A DNA stretch of 64,000 nt, taken from Mercurialis annua. Taxonomy: Eukaryota; Streptophyta; Magnoliopsida; Malpighiales; Euphorbiaceae. The notes beneath the pieces were generated by a model. That model saw only the letters and a list, made by a program, of their open reading frames with translations. It searched no databases and was not told the DNA's origin. Position 1 is the first letter of the stretch; each line of letters starts with the position of its first letter. Positions 35,944 through 48,653 of the stretch are shown piece after piece. The stretch spans positions 2,335,001 through 2,399,000 of the forward strand of contig NC_065577.1 of NCBI RefSeq assembly GCF_937616625.2, read 5' to 3'. The position numbers were made by a program, and so were the translations under genes.

Positions 35944-38005
35944 AATATGTTTTAAATAGAAAAAAATTGATAAAAAATACAAAATCAATATTACAATAAA
36001 TAAATGTATCGTACTACATCAAAAAGGATAATAGATACGTCTTGTAAATTAATTAATTTTATTTATATAAATTAAAAAGAATATGTAAATTAGAATATTT
36101 ATTTTTGTATTTCTTCTAATCTGTCTATTAGTTATAACAAGAAAGTAGTAAAAAGCAAATATTTTTGATTAATATATCATTGATTTGTATAAAGTTTTCA
36201 TCTCGTGATCTTATTAGTTGGTTTGTTCTTCGTCCGACTGAGAAGAGACCTATCAGGTCTGTTCTGCGGCAGCAGTGAATGTTTCTGGCAATGGTGGTGG
36301 TTTTCGGGAGACGGCAGGTGGGTGGGTGCCGGTTAGGAGGTTGGATGGGTGGGTTTGATTGAGTTGGTGTGGATGGGTTTGGTTGGATTTGTTTTTTATT
36401 TTTTTATAGTTAATTAATGATTTTTACCTGTATTTTAGTCATTTGGACAAAAGGAGTTTTCTAGCCATTTAATATACTCTAAAGGGTTTAGTAATATTTT
36501 TTTAGAGGGTTTTGTGATAGGAGACCATAGAATTAGGAACTGTGGTTGATTATTATTCGGGCTGGGTATGTACAAATACGAAATACAATTAAGCTAAACA
36601 TGAATATGACACTATGGGTTACACCTCCGAGATGTATAAACATATTTAATAAATGTCGATAGATAACTTTATTTATGTAATATATTTAAACTTATTTAGC
36701 TGTTTAAATAATTAAATTTATTTAATATAATATGAAGTAGTTTTTTTACTACATATTAAAATAAATAATATTAGAATTATATTAAATATAGTAGAATATA
36801 TAAATCATGTGGCTTCTAAAATTATAAGAGTTCGTGCTCAAGTAGGTTTAATACAAATCTCATAATTTTTTTTTGAGAAATGGATGTGAAAATAAAATTA
36901 ACAAAAAGAGAAAAACGTTGGCTACATAATTTACTAGGATAAAGGGTAAATCTACTTTTTAAATTTGTATTTTGATATTAAATAAATACTCTTATAATTT
37001 AATATTTTTGGGAACTAAATCTACAAACTTGTATAGTTTGGGTTAAATAAGTTATTTTAAATTTTATCGGTTAATTAAATCTTCAAACTCTTTTAATTTT
37101 GATTAAGTAATTTTAAAATTGTTTACGTTAAAAGCGGATCTATTTAATTTTGATATATAAATTTAAAAAAACACTTAATTAAGTGAAGTGATCTATTTGA
37201 TTTAAAACATAAGTTTGATGCTTTAATTGATCTAAAAGAATTAAAATATAATTATTTGATCCGAGACATAAATTTGAGGGCCGGATTGAGCTTTTGTTCG
37301 AATTATTAAATTGAGCTACTGAATTTCTACAAACTGACCGGAATTCTTTGCCACCTTCGGCGCCGCATCACCGTCACCTTTGTCCATCTTCTTCTTCTTC
37401 AAGTCGGTATGGTTCAATCATGTAATATTTTTAGGTTTTGAATGCAATTTGGTTCTTTTTATTTGTGTTCTGAGTGCAATTAAATTCAGTAGTTTTAGGT
37501 TTTTGTGTGCAATTAAATTCAGTATTCTAATTCTTTGATGCTAGTGAAACTAATGGAGAGTTTAAGGGTTTGAAATGGTTGCTGACAAATTTATTTCTCT
37601 TGATTGGAAATGGTGATTTAAGTCAAGTTAGTGAATTTCAAAATGTATAATCGCTATACTTAAGGAATTTATTTTCTTGAAATGACATTTTAATTAGTTT
37701 AACGATGAGTTTTACTACGAAACACACATCTTCGTGCGTAAATTTTCGGTGTATTTAATTTACCTTTACATAGTTATCTCGAATTGCATAATTTGCATTG
37801 CTAGAACTTGGATGCTGTCTTTGCAAATTAGGCACGCTTAGCTCAAGCATAGAAATCTTCGGACGATGTTGTGTATTTAATGTTCTTATTTCTTCTTGTA
37901 TTGTTTGTGCTCATTATGTACCACTCCTTACATATTGATATCTTCGTAACCTTCCGCTTAGTATTTGTTGCCGCCTTTGGTCTCAGAATAGTAGTTAGAG
38001 CGAGA
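35944..38005. other. Intergenic and likely 5' UTR/leader intron of the Pol III subunit gene
   Basis: A G-rich patch (ggtgggtgggtgccggttag, near 36318) stands out from the AT background. 36940-37310 is a dispersed repeat shared with 15700-16080. At 37330-37410 a GC-richer, pyrimidine-rich segment ending TCAAGTCG|GTATGG looks like a non-coding first exon with donor; the intron would end shortly before the ATG at 38006. Confidence 0.45.
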
Positions 38006-38559
38006 ATGGAATTTTGCCCGACGTGTGGAATTTTATTGAAATACGAGCAGCCAAGCATGGGTCAGCCATCCAGATTTTATTGCTCTACTTGCCCCTATTT
38101 TTGTTCTATAGAGACCCGGGTATATATTTCTAATTTTGTTATTGTTTTCCTATTTTGTTAATTATTCTATAATTTAAGTAATGCATAAGATGGTTTGTTT
38201 ATAATTTATTTTTCAGGTTAAGATAAAGAGGAAACATCAGCTGGTGAAAAAAGAAGTAGAGCCAGTTTTTACCCTTGCTGATATGATGAAAGGCGGTTCT
38301 GAAACTGATAGTGCGTCTCTTCCTTGTGTTTATAATATTTTCTAGTTCATAGACTTCAAATTTTATTCTAGAAATATTTTGCTTGTATATTTTTGTTATG
38401 TTTTAACTTTTTTTTTTTGCGGCAGATGTAACGTGTCCTCATTGCAACTTTGGAAAGGCCCGTTTCCATGAGCTACAGATTCGGTCGGCCGATGAGCCTG
38501 CGACTTTGTTTTTCTGTTGCATGAATGATAAGTGCTCAAAGATGTGGCGTGAGAATTAG
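38006..38559 (+). CDS. NRPC11: DNA-directed RNA polymerase III subunit RPC10/C11 (TFIIS-like)
   Basis: Small Pol III subunit needed for intrinsic RNA cleavage and for termination/reinitiation on tRNA and 5S genes. Three exons, 38006-38119, 38217-38310 and 38426-38559; GT-AG, phases closed, 113 aa, normal family length. N-terminal zinc ribbon: C4 and C7 in EFCPTCG, C26 and C29 in FYCSTCPY. Linker: VKIKRKHQLVKKEVEPVFTL. C-terminal TFIIS-like ribbon: C73 and C76 in VTCPHC, then C100/C101 and C106. The catalytic acidic pair D92-E93 lies in the diagnostic IRSADEPAT. The ribbon end (FFCCMNDKCSKMWREN) departs somewhat from the common FYKCVNC-type plant sequence but keeps the cysteines. The start is fixed by MEFCPTCG. 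Confidence 0.96.
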
Positions 38560-38804
38560 CTACTTTTTCATGCATTTCTGGTAAGCAAATATTTCAATTT
38601 CTCGTTTCTCTCTGTGTGCTTGATGAGCATTGATCATATCAATTTCTTATGTAAAGCGTGCAACTATTTAAATTCTTATGTGAGGTTTAAATATTGTACT
38701 TACAAAAGTTAGACAATCGTATTCACAAAACTATTCATAGCATGAATCAAGATAATTGATCTAGAACAGTATTGATTGATTGATCAATTTGTTTCGTGAG
38801 CTAT

Positions 38805-40330
38805 AATTAAATTCTGATAAAAAAACTACAATTCAATGTAATTTGTTTATTGATCATGCATTATTTACTCTTGAGTCACACTAATAGGCCTATATTGATA
38901 CGATTAATTAAAATTTAACACTTTTTTTTATTTTCAGTGTAAATGGAACATTTTTTTTTCCTTTGCAGAGAGAGTAAGAAATTATCGTAAATTTATGAGA
39001 TTTTGATTATAAACTGCGAGTCATGATTGCGGTACTCTTTCTGATATTCTTCCTTTGTTTTTAGTCTGATCTTTTAGAATAATAAATCATTGAAGTGTTT
39101 TAAAGCAGAGCAATCCAAATCTCCAGTTGAGATGGAAGTACAGCAAAAATGTACTATTGTTTATTCAACTGGAATATATATTATCTGTGGCCTTAAATTT
39201 AAATGCCGATACGTTCCAAGTTCAGTATTTTGCTTGAATAAAATGAGCAATGTGAAACTTATATCTTGAATGGACTGTGAAATTATTTTCTTGTTTCCAG
39301 AATACAGAAAGTGATAATTCGAGAAAAATGCAGCTGATTGTTCAGACTAGGAGCAAGAGCCGAGAGGTAATCAACTCAACGCAAAATCCAAGCCGTGGAA
39401 TTTGTTATGATGCTGATTCTACTTAGGGACTGCGGTGACATTTTGCTCTTTTATCAACCATATCTATAGATGGAATTATGCGTCTAGAACTTCACTTCTA
39501 CTTTTCTTGCTCCTTGTTCCTCGTCTTTGTCGAGTTTCTGTTTTTTTGAAAATACTTTTGAAATTTGCAAAATTTTAGTTCGTTATCTTCAACCTCGAGG
39601 TTTTCTATGAAATATCCCACTATATGCTGCCCTTACCTATACACGGTTCATTGGTTCAGCATTCAGAAACTTCGTCCATGTTAAAGCAGACTAGTTTGTA
39701 TTTGACCAAAGGTAGCTTAGTAACAACAATTCCACTACGAGCTCATACATTTAACAGTATTGTCGCGCTAGGCCATTGAATTAGTTTGGTTCAGTTCAGT
39801 TTGATCGATTGAAATTGATCAATTAAAATTTATGTTTTTTTATATCGAACTGAATTAAACTATAGGTTCAAATTGATATGAAACCAAATTGAATTGTTTG
39901 GTTTCCTCAGTTCGGTAAAACAATTTTGATATTTTATACTCGCGACTTTTGAAAATAGCCATCAAAGATAACTGTTATATATCTGACCCGTTCTAGCACA
40001 TAGCGAGTCCTGTCGAAACAAAAGATTCGACAAAAATGCCAAAGTAAAGAGTAATATGCCACAACTTATACATAAATATCTATAAACAACTACAAAACGT
40101 CTAGATGATTAGTCAATCCAGCAAGTCAAACCCGGTTAACACAAGAGAGAAAAAACGCAACATGCAAGCTTATAAGATCGAAACATACGCATCAGTTTAA
40201 GAGAGAGCATAGTAAACCAGGCTAAGAATAGCTCGGACCCATTCGAAAATAGAATCACTATCACATTAAGTTAGAGATAATCAAGTATAGAGTGAAACTC
40301 TCACTCGAGTAAGTGCAACTTGAACCATAA
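38805..40330 (+). pseudogene. Relic of a TNL gene 3' flank, terminal coding exon lost
   Basis: 38805-38870 resembles the end of TNL-1 intron 4 (attaaattctgataaaa; near 44457). From about 38935 the sequence parallels the region downstream of TNL-1 from about 45205: caaatctccagttgagatgg (39116) with caaatctccgattgagatgg, and gaataaaatgagcaat, tgataattcgagaaa, taatcaactcaacg. The match continues to the aactgattaaaa segment near 40330. The TNL C-terminal exon expected between the two blocks is absent. A TNL copy was therefore deleted next to the Pol III subunit gene, leaving its 3' tail. Confidence 0.75.
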
Positions 40331-40731
40331 CTGATTAAAAAAATTTAACACACTTATAAAAATTAATAACTAGTTTAGATGAGTAGGTAATAGTTTTCTT
40401 CCTTGATGTTACTAGAAATTAAGTACCTAATTAGAGGCAAGAGATCATTATTTCTTGGAAGATTCTGTTTTGGTTAGTTAATTTTGGCATTAATCATTTG
40501 TCTCACTTATCCATTCTAATTTGCCATGGGAAAGATTATTCAATCATAATTAAGTAGGAATACTTTGACTTTATTTTTACACAGCTTACTTGGGTTAGTT
40601 GAGCTATTAAATAATATTTGCTTATGTTGAATATAAGCAAATTTTGGATTAATTTACTCCTATCTCAATTATTGTTTATTTATTGAGCAAAAGTTCATTT
40701 CTGCATATTGTTTTCCTTTCCTCCCTTTTCT
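40331..40731 (+). promoter_or_regulatory. TNL-1 upstream region, shared with the paralogues
   Basis: gggttagttgagctattaaa, tgcttatgttgaatataagc and tttatttattgagcaaaa are conserved, with small changes, upstream of TNL-2 (54350-54455) and in part of TNL-3 (61105-61195). The duplication unit thus includes promoter and 5' UTR. No precise TATA box is claimed. Confidence 0.55.
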
Positions 40732-43700
40732 ATGGCGGCTGCTTCATCTCAACATAAGAAATATGATGTGTTCATTAGTTTTAGAGGTGCTGATATCCGA
40801 GATGGTTTTCTCAGCCATCTCCATAAAGCGTTGGTTGATGAAGGAATCGATGCTTTTGTTGATGAAAACCTTGAAAGAGGAGAAGATGTCACAACTTCCC
40901 TTTGGAAAACTATTGAGCAATCCTATATTTCTATAGTGATTTTCTCGGAAAATTATGCATTTTCTCCTTGGTGTTTGGATGAGCTGGTGAAAATTCTCCA
41001 TTGCAAGAAGACTATGGGACATATAGTCATACCGATTTTTTATAAAATAGATCCCACCCATGTTCAAGAGCTGAGTGGGAGTTACGCTGTTGCAATTGCT
41101 AAGCATAAAGAGGATTTCAAGGACTCGTTGGACAAGGTGGAGAACTGGTGCCGTGTTTTGAAAGAAACATCAGGAATGTCAGGGTTGGTTTCTCAAGATG
41201 TTAAGTAAGTTAATATATATATCTCCATTACTATCTTTCTTTACAAATTAAGCGTCATCTTTACCAGCCTATTTGGGTTGTCTGCACTAGAATCATAAAA
41301 CTTAGTATACTCTTAAGTTCTTTTTAGTTTCATAATTTCTTATATTTGATCGTTTTGTGTTTTGTACATGACTAGGCATGACTCAAATCTTATAGAAGAA
41401 ATTGGGAAACACATAATAAAGAACTTGGAAAGTATGTATCCACTTGATTCTTGTATGGATGAGTTAGTTGGAATGGACTCACGGGTAAGTAAAGTTGAGT
41501 CATTATTATGTCTCGAGTCATTAGACGTGCGAGTCGTAGGAATTTGGGGAATGGGTGGTATTGGAAAGACCACAATTGCTAACGTTGTGTTTGATAAAAT
41601 TCGTCATCAATTTCCTAATCAATGCTTCATAGAAAGGGTCAAGGAAAAGTTAGAAAGTTGCACACCTGATCATTTACAAAGTGAGATTCTTTCAAAATTA
41701 TTGGAGACAAAAAGTTCAAATACAACTGCCCCCATTTTGTTATCACCTTTTAATAAAAAAAGGCTCTCACGAAAAAAGGTTCTTCTTATTCTTGATGACG
41801 TGAGTGATTTAGTTCAAATAGAGCGTCTAATTAGACAAGTTGATTATGGTCCATGCAGTAGAATTATTATGACAAGCAGAGACAAACAACTACTGAAGAA
41901 TTGCGGTGCAGAAATATATACAGTTGAGGAATTATATGAGACGGAAGCTCTTCAGCTCTTTTGCTTGCATGCCTTTAGGAAAAGTACTCCAGAAGTAGGA
42001 TATGAAATGCCTGCAGAAAGGGCCGTGGAATACAGTCAGGGCCTTCCATTAGCTCTGAAGGTTTTGGGTTCCAACTTATATGGCAAAAGTAAGGAAGAGT
42101 GGGAGGATGAATTGCAGCAACTACAAGATACATCAGATGATAAAATTCAAAAAATACTGCAAATTAGCTATGATGGGCTATCTTCGAAGGACAAAGAAAA
42201 TTTTCTAGATATTGTTTTTCTTTTTAAATGGAAACTAAATAGAAATATGGTTGAAATTATGCTTGGCATTCCTGGCTCAAAAATTGGAATTAGCCGTCTC
42301 ATTGACAAGTCTCTCATGCATATTTCATCAACTAACGAGTTAGGTATGCATGACTTGATAAGACAAATGGGCAAGGATATTATTTGCAGCAAAAACCAAC
42401 TTGGCAAACATCGCAGGCTGTCGCATCCCAAGGAAATATGTCATGCAGTGACACAGAATAAGGCAAGAAACTTAATAAGTTCACTTTTTGTCTTGTGTTT
42501 TTAGTCTTAATTGAAAATATCATTTTGCCTAATTCATACATTCGGTACTCATTTGCAGAGGACTAAAACAATTAGAGGTATATCACTAGACATGTTCATA
42601 ACTAAAGACGTGCAGTGCAGTCCTAAAGCATTTGAGAAAATGGAGAATCTTAGATATCTCATATTTCATCATGGAGATGCAGCTGGAAAAAACATAATTC
42701 ATATTTCTGAACGCCTTAAATCTTTGTCCGATGAGTTAAGGTTTCTGCACTGGAAAGGATGCCCTTTGGAGTCACTGCCATTTAATTTTAGTGCAGAGAA
42801 ACTTGTTATACTTGACATGGTTGGCAGCAAACTTAAAACACTATGGACAGGAGTTCAGGTAGGATGCTACTTTTATTCAAATGTATGCAAGTGTTAATTG
42901 TGAAGTTGATTTGATGTAGTGTTGATTTGTTTCCTTTGATTTCAGGATCTTAAAAGTTTGAAATGGATTGATCTCAAAAATTCAAAGGACCTAGTTGAAA
43001 TTCCAGACTTGTCTAAAGCTGTAAACCTTGAAGTTTTGATCTTACAGGGCTGTAGTAGTTTGGTTGAGATTCCTTCATCTATTAAATATTTGAGCAAGCT
43101 GGTTGATTTGGATTTATCCAATTGTACACATCTTTGCAGCTTACCAAGTTGTCTTCATTTGGAAAGTCTTAAGAAACTTGATCTCAGCTTTTGCTCAGAA
43201 ATCAACCTGTTACCAGACATTGCCTGTTACGAATGGCATGGTGGATCAGAACGCCCCCCCATATCCTATCAACTTTCTTCGTTGAATTTGCGTGCGTGCT
43301 ATAAGCTAGAGAGTCTTCCAGACAGCATTTGCAATCTAAAATGTCTTACAATATTATCCATTAAGAATTGTGTAAACCTGCATCGACTGCCCGAGAACTT
43401 GGGGAATTTAGAGTCTCTAGAGACCCTTAAAGCCGCTGGAAGTGGTTTGAGAGATTTACCAGAAAGCGTTTGCCATCTCAAGTCTATACAATGGCTACAG
43501 TTCTCTGCTTGTAAAAGTCTAGTAAGATTGCCGGTCAATTTGCTAAATTTAGAGTCTCTACGGGGATTGGAAGTAAAAAATTGCACATCATTGAAATTAT
43601 TATTCCAGCCTGCGAAGGAACAACACAAGCATACCAAGTTTGAATTTGAAAATTGCGTGAATTTGGAAGAGGAGGAGCGTAATAAAATGATGAACATCGT

Positions 43701-45049
43701 ATTTGAAAGACCTTGGCTTAGCCACCTATATTTGGTACCTCTCTTTTCCTTTTACTTGATTGACATTTTCTTATTTACTCATATTTTATATGAAAATTTA
43801 TTTTCATAACATCCAACATATTCGGTTTTAAAATGACGAACTTCCACTACACATGTTGCATTTATTTGTGGGACGAGTGTAACGATTATTTTTAAATAAT
43901 CAATTTATATACCATTCATCCAATACTCCATTCGTCGGATAATTATAGAAAAAGTTACTACTTTTCTTGTGTGCCATAAAGATAGAAACAATCGCTACAT
44001 TATTTTAGGTAAGATTTTTTTATTAAAATACCCTTACAATATAGTCATATTAGCATTAAATATAGTTGCTCTACAATGATTCCTTAGAAATTAAAAGGGT
44101 ATTGTAGGAATATTATTATAAAATAACTATAACTAGTTAGTTTCCTATTTCTTGTGAAAGTTAATTTTTTTTTTTTTATCTTTATGAGACTCAGAGAGTA
44201 GTTTGTTTCAAAAAAATTATACTCTATAAGTATGAAGTACACTTTTCAAGAGTACACATTAATCATAAATTTAGGATATATCAAATGAAAAATTCTTATG
44301 TCGTTGTGTGGCACAAACTAGGTTTAGGCAAAAAAATGTCTCGAGCATAAGAGCTCCTTTTTTTATTTTAATTATTGAAAGCTTTTTATCTAGTCCTAAT
44401 AAATGTACTGCACACAATATTTTTATTTATTTTTATATGTAACATCAGCTAGAGTTAAATTCTGATAAAAGAACACTGCAATGAAATTTAAGTTGTTCAT
44501 TAGTTATGTATTATTGACTGTTTGTAGTGATATTTGATGGTACAGTCCATCTCAAATCTGCATCAGTTATGTATCCCCGGAAGTGAAGTAGAGCAGAGGA
44601 TGAAGTACAAAAATAAGAACGGCTCTTCAATGTCTTTTCAATTTACGCAATTCGAGCGGTTATTGGACATTAGAGGGCTATATTTTTGTGCTGTTTTTGA
44701 CCCCAATCTGATAAATCTTCCATTGACAATAATTGATATTGGATGTACAGTTACTCTCATTGGTGAACATAGAAGCTTGTGTGCTAGACGAGTCTACGAA
44801 CGCTCCTATTTTCCAAATCTTCAATCAAAACACGTTTTTCTTTGGCGTGATGATTTTAGGCTGCCATATAACCCTCCTCTCGGTCATATAGACTTCGTAT
44901 TCTACCTTTTAGTTAGTTCTAAGGAACCACGATGTGATTATCCGATAATCGAGTGTGGGGTGCATCCAGTATTTTATGACGAGTTCATTTATGCATCAAC
45001 AGATAGTGACAGTGGTAGTGATGATGATGATGATGATGGTGATGATTGA
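40732..45049 (+). CDS. TNL-1: TIR-NB-ARC-LRR disease-resistance protein, intact
   Basis: Intracellular immune receptor. Exons 40732-41204 (TIR), 41376-42462 (NB-ARC), 42559-42858, 42946-43734 (LRR), 44546-45049 (C-JID-like); phases close at 1050 aa, full length. TIR: YDVFISFRGADIRDGFLSHL and SPWCLDELVKI with the putative NADase Glu. NB-ARC: P-loop GMGGIGKTT (about 217), kinase-2 VLLILDDV, RNBS-B SRIIMTSRDKQLL, GLPLALKVLGS, MHD in LGMHDLIRQMGK; RNBS-D reads FLDIVFLFKW instead of the usual FLDIACFF. LRR exon holds about eight plant TNL repeats (for example LPDSICNLKCLTILSIKNCV). The last exon has CIPGSEVEQRM and GLYFCAVFDPN and an acidic Asp/Ser tail. Intron 2 uses a GC donor. An upstream in-frame ATG (40708) exists, but 40732 matches the paralogues. 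Confidence 0.95.
43926..44198. mobile_element. Degenerate Stowaway-like MITE in TNL-1 intron 4
   Basis: The left end ctccattcgtcggataatta and the right end (inverse of tttatgagactcagagag) are both adjacent to TA. TNL-2's equivalent intron is only 79 bases, so the 811-base TNL-1 intron has been enlarged by insertion. Confidence 0.5.
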
Positions 45050-46320
45050 CTGATTGATTGTTGAGTTATCTGATGATCATGACTTGATAAATAATTGGAA
45101 GATACAGAAATAGTCCATCTTAGACTCGTCTATTTTTACATCAACGAGAGGCTATTATAGCAATTAAGACCACAATTTACTTGTGCAACTAATCTTTTAA
45201 ATATTAGTGTAAATGAAACATTTTTATTGCTGCACTGTTTCTTTATTTGTAGTTTGATCTTTTAGGATAATAAATCATTGAAGTGCTAAAGCAGATCAAA
45301 CCAAATCTCCGATTGAGATGGAAGAACAGCGAAAATGAATAGTTTATCCAACTGAAAATGTTTTTCCAATTTTTCTATTACCTGTGGCCTTATATTTAAC
45401 TACTGATATGTTCCAAGTTTAATATTTTGCTAGAATAAAATGAGCAATTACTCATTTCTTGAATGAACTGTGAATTATTTTTTTGTTTCCGAAATGCAGA
45501 AAATGACAGTTCAAGAAAATACGTCTGATTATTCAGACGAGGAGCAAAAACCGAGATGTAATCAACTCAACGTGAAATCCATGCCATAGAATTTTCCATC
45601 GTCCTGATTTTATTCAGGACTGTGATGCCCTTTTGTTTGTTTATCAACCATATTTAGAGATGAAAAGAATGCGTGTAGAACTTTAATAAACGAGTAGTTC
45701 TAGTTCTTTTGCTCCTTTTCCCCGCCTTTGTCGAGATTTTTGCAAAATTTTAGTTCATCATCTTCAAACTCGAAATTTAGTATGAGATCTTTTAGAGAAC
45801 CCAACATATGCTTCCCTTAATTATTCATGGTTCCGTACTTGGATATTTCCTCCATGTTAAAAGTAGGATGGTCTTAATTTCATAAAGCTAGCTTGATAAC
45901 AACAATTTCACTCGCTATGAGCTAATGCATTTAACTGTAGTTGGAGCTAGGGCTATGCATCAAATTAGTTTGGCTCAGTTTTGTTTCAAATCGTCGAAAA
46001 TCAATCAATTAAAATTTATTACATGTTCAAATTGGAATGAATTAAGGAAAATTATAGAACATAATTGTTGAGACATGCCATTCGTACAACAAACCATACA
46101 TCCTGAATTGAACTATAAATTCAAATTGATATCAAACTAAATTGCGTGGTGGTCCCACGATTAAAAAAAAGTCCAACAAGTCAAATTCGGATGCAAGCTT
46201 AGAAGACTGAAGTATACTCATCACAGTTTGAGAAAGAAGCATAGTTAGCCGGAATAATAATAGCTCGAAACAAGAAAGAAACTATTTAAAAATAGAACCA
46301 TTCTGAAATAGGAGGGATCT
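45050..46320 (+). other. TNL-1 3' flank
   Basis: Homologous to 38935-40330. About 45495-45590 holds a short open segment, KMTVQENTSDYSDEEQKPRC then NQLNVKSMP and a stop, after an AG. It corresponds to a possible terminal or 3' UTR exon also seen behind TNL-2. Confidence 0.5.
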
Positions 46321-46528
46321 TTAGGTAAACTCAATCCACACCACGTCATCTGTACACTAAACCAATAACATTATAACACCTCATTAAAATGAGGATATTT
46401 TTGTAATTTTATTTTTTATTTTTTTACGCTTTTAAATAATGATATTATAAGAATACCCTCATTTTAATGAGTTGTTATAATGTTATTAGTTTAGTCCACG
46501 GATGACGTAATGGACTGAGTTTCCCTAA
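46321..46528. mobile_element. Fold-back MITE
   Basis: Arms of about 75 bases: ttaggtaaactcaatccaca and the inverse ending tggactgagtttccctaa. The inner pair aataacattataacacctca / tgagttgttataatgttatt is nearly perfect. 208 bp. Confidence 0.85.
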
Positions 46529-46775
46529 AAAATTCTCCCGGAATACAGATAATGAAGTATAGAGCGAAGCTCCCACCCGAGCTAAGAACTCCTACCATAA
46601 CTCATTATAAAGATTATAAAACTACCATAAAAGTTATTTGGCATAGTAAAAAACGACTTAAACGCTGCATACATCCAACACATTCTTCTAAAAAAAACTT
46701 CTTTTTGAGAGGAAAGAGATAACAAAAGAAAAATATTGAGAAAAATCTTAGAAGTTACAAACTTTTTTTATATAC
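46529..46775. other. Spacer, no gene seen
   Basis: Continuation of the TNL 3'-flank repeat (gtatagagcgaagctcccac resembles 40291-40310), then AT-rich sequence. Confidence 0.4.
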
Positions 46776-47690
46776 CTTTTAGGGATGGGACAAATATGCC
46801 CCTAATGTTTGCAGTCAGGCGCAAATATACCCTTTAAGGCTAAAAAGGGCAATTAAACTCCTAATCTATACTATATATAAAAGTACGGATGGTGGAGGAG
46901 ACAGACAAATTTACTGAATAATTCTTTTCAGTTTACTACTAAATAAAGGTTTTATAGTCATTAACTAATTAGTTATTAAATTAATCACTATTATAATTAA
47001 AGTCCTAATTAGAATAGGTAGCTAAATTATCTCCAATTTAGTTTTATTTTAGTATGTAAAAAATAACCAAATTGTCTCCAAATTAGTAGGAATACCTATT
47101 TTTTAGTTTGATTGAACTACAAAATTAATATATATTATTATTTAAATTTCTATCTTATTATTTTTAAAGATATTATTAATAAAATTAAGTTAATTATTTA
47201 ATTATGGTTATTATAAAACCAAAATAAGAATAAATTCAGTATAAAAAAAATTAATAACCGAATATATTATATTTACTTTACAAAAATTCTTAACTAATTT
47301 AATATTAATTATATATACAAATTGATATAATTATAATAAATTTACTAATATGTTCATTGACGAGTTACGTTACGAGCCACGTGCATAGCACGTAATGCGA
47401 AACTAGTGTCTTTAAAAAGAGACAAATAAGCCTTTTTCCTAAACGACGTGTTAACAGTGTGTGCACGGTGTGTACATTTTGACATGGGGAATGTGAATCC
47501 TACATGACATTCCTAAATCGAATTGCATATTTTTAGCTTTTTTTATAATGAAAAAAAAAACAATTTCAAAACTTAAAAAAAAATCTCAAATCTAATCAAT
47601 CAAGAACCATAATTTAACGCGTTAAAATAAAATCGAACAAAAAATTTCAATAAGTTAGGGGTGTATTTTCTGTTTCCCCTATATTTTTAG
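46776..47690. mobile_element. TIR element split by a small Helitron
   Basis: The left end tttagggatgggacaaatat with gcccctaatgtttgcag is the imperfect inverse of the right end (caataagttaggggtgtatt, then tttcccctatatttt). Removing the Helitron at 46865-47406 leaves about 370 bp, in line with the other fold-backs here. Confidence 0.6.
46865..47406 (+). mobile_element. Small non-autonomous Helitron (542 bp)
   Basis: Starts TCTATACTATATATAAAAG directly after A and ends CTAG directly before T. Twenty-odd bases before the end is a perfect 6-bp hairpin ACGTGC-ATA-GCACGT. TC...CTAG ends, 3' hairpin and insertion between A and T without target duplication are the Helitron diagnostics. A relative lies in opposite orientation from 63427. 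Confidence 0.88.
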
Positions 47691-48004
47691 GGGTGTCAAA
47701 ACGGATCATATAGCTGATAACACGATTCGCCTAACACGTAATTTGACAAATCTGAGTTGAGCCTTGTCCCATCCCTAAACTGGTTGAAAACGTGTCAACC
47801 AGTTTATGACACGAAATAAATGTGCCGTGTCACAGATTGACTCGCGAAACCATCTAACTGGTTACAAATTATATTATCTATACTATATTATAATCCTGAG
47901 CTCCACAAAAAAATTTCAACATAATTTTGACAAGTGGCACTCTTAAATTATGACATGTGGACTGTCCATACCCATAAAATCTCTCAAACAGTAACGTGCG
48001 CAGA

Positions 48005-48653
48005 GTCCTTCGGCCTTCTCCAACAGCTTCATCTTCCATTGCTCTTCAAGCCGTTACACAACTGTGCAATCGATCAACTTCAAGTTCAGCTATGTGGCAC
48101 CACATAAATTCAAAAAAAATAAAACAGAACTCTCGACTTCATCACCCAATAGAAAAAACAAAGCCCCATTTGCCTCTTCAATCTTCCATGTTCCAACCAA
48201 ATTTAGTTTGCTCCAGAATCTCAGAACGGAAAATATTAAACTCGTCAACTCAGGTAACGTTTTATTTTGAAATGTTCAATTGTTTTGTTGTGCCACGGTA
48301 CCCAGATTCATTAGTTACTATATTCCCATTGGTATGCACATCAACTGCTCGATTGAATGAATGGGTTCAGGCGTTCTAGGCAATGATTAAAGGCTTTCCT
48401 CTTTAACAAAATATTGTACAGATGTTTATGTGCAAAATAGAACACAGAGTCGTTATAATTTACTGCTTCTATAAGTTCAATACGAAATCTGTTTTTCCCG
48501 GATTAAAGATCCCTGTTCATTTTTCTGTGTTAATTAGTTGGTTGACAGAAAAACAAACTTCATACTCTAGATGAATGCAATTGTGGCAATATTTGTTTCT
48601 TGCTTTTCTCAGGTTCACCTGTACAAGCTATCACATGTATTGTTGCTACTAAG
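48005..48653 (+). pseudogene. Captured fragment 1: N-terminal exons of an unidentified gene
   Basis: The first segment (to 48253, donor CAG|GTAACG) is Ser/Lys-rich and transit-peptide-like, but coding-like text appears in two frames, as if frameshifted. The second segment 48613-48653 (AG...AAG|GTAAAA) continues frame two as GSPVQAITCIVATK. No long joined frame can be defended and the source is unknown. Confidence 0.45.

Noticed and set aside
36280..36400. G-rich patch as a gene or G-quadruplex regulator
   Set aside because: Composition stands out, but no open frame, paired repeat or promoter context supports a function.
41340..41575. Minus-strand frames beginning MVFPIPPIPQIPTT, repeated in all three TNL genes
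   Set aside because: They are the reverse complement of the P-loop coding sequence; their conservation is explained by the sense protein.
48064..48379. Stand-alone small gene at the left of the large Helitron
   Set aside because: The frames lie inside Helitron ends, are mutually shifted and break at splice-like signals; a captured fragment is the simpler reading.
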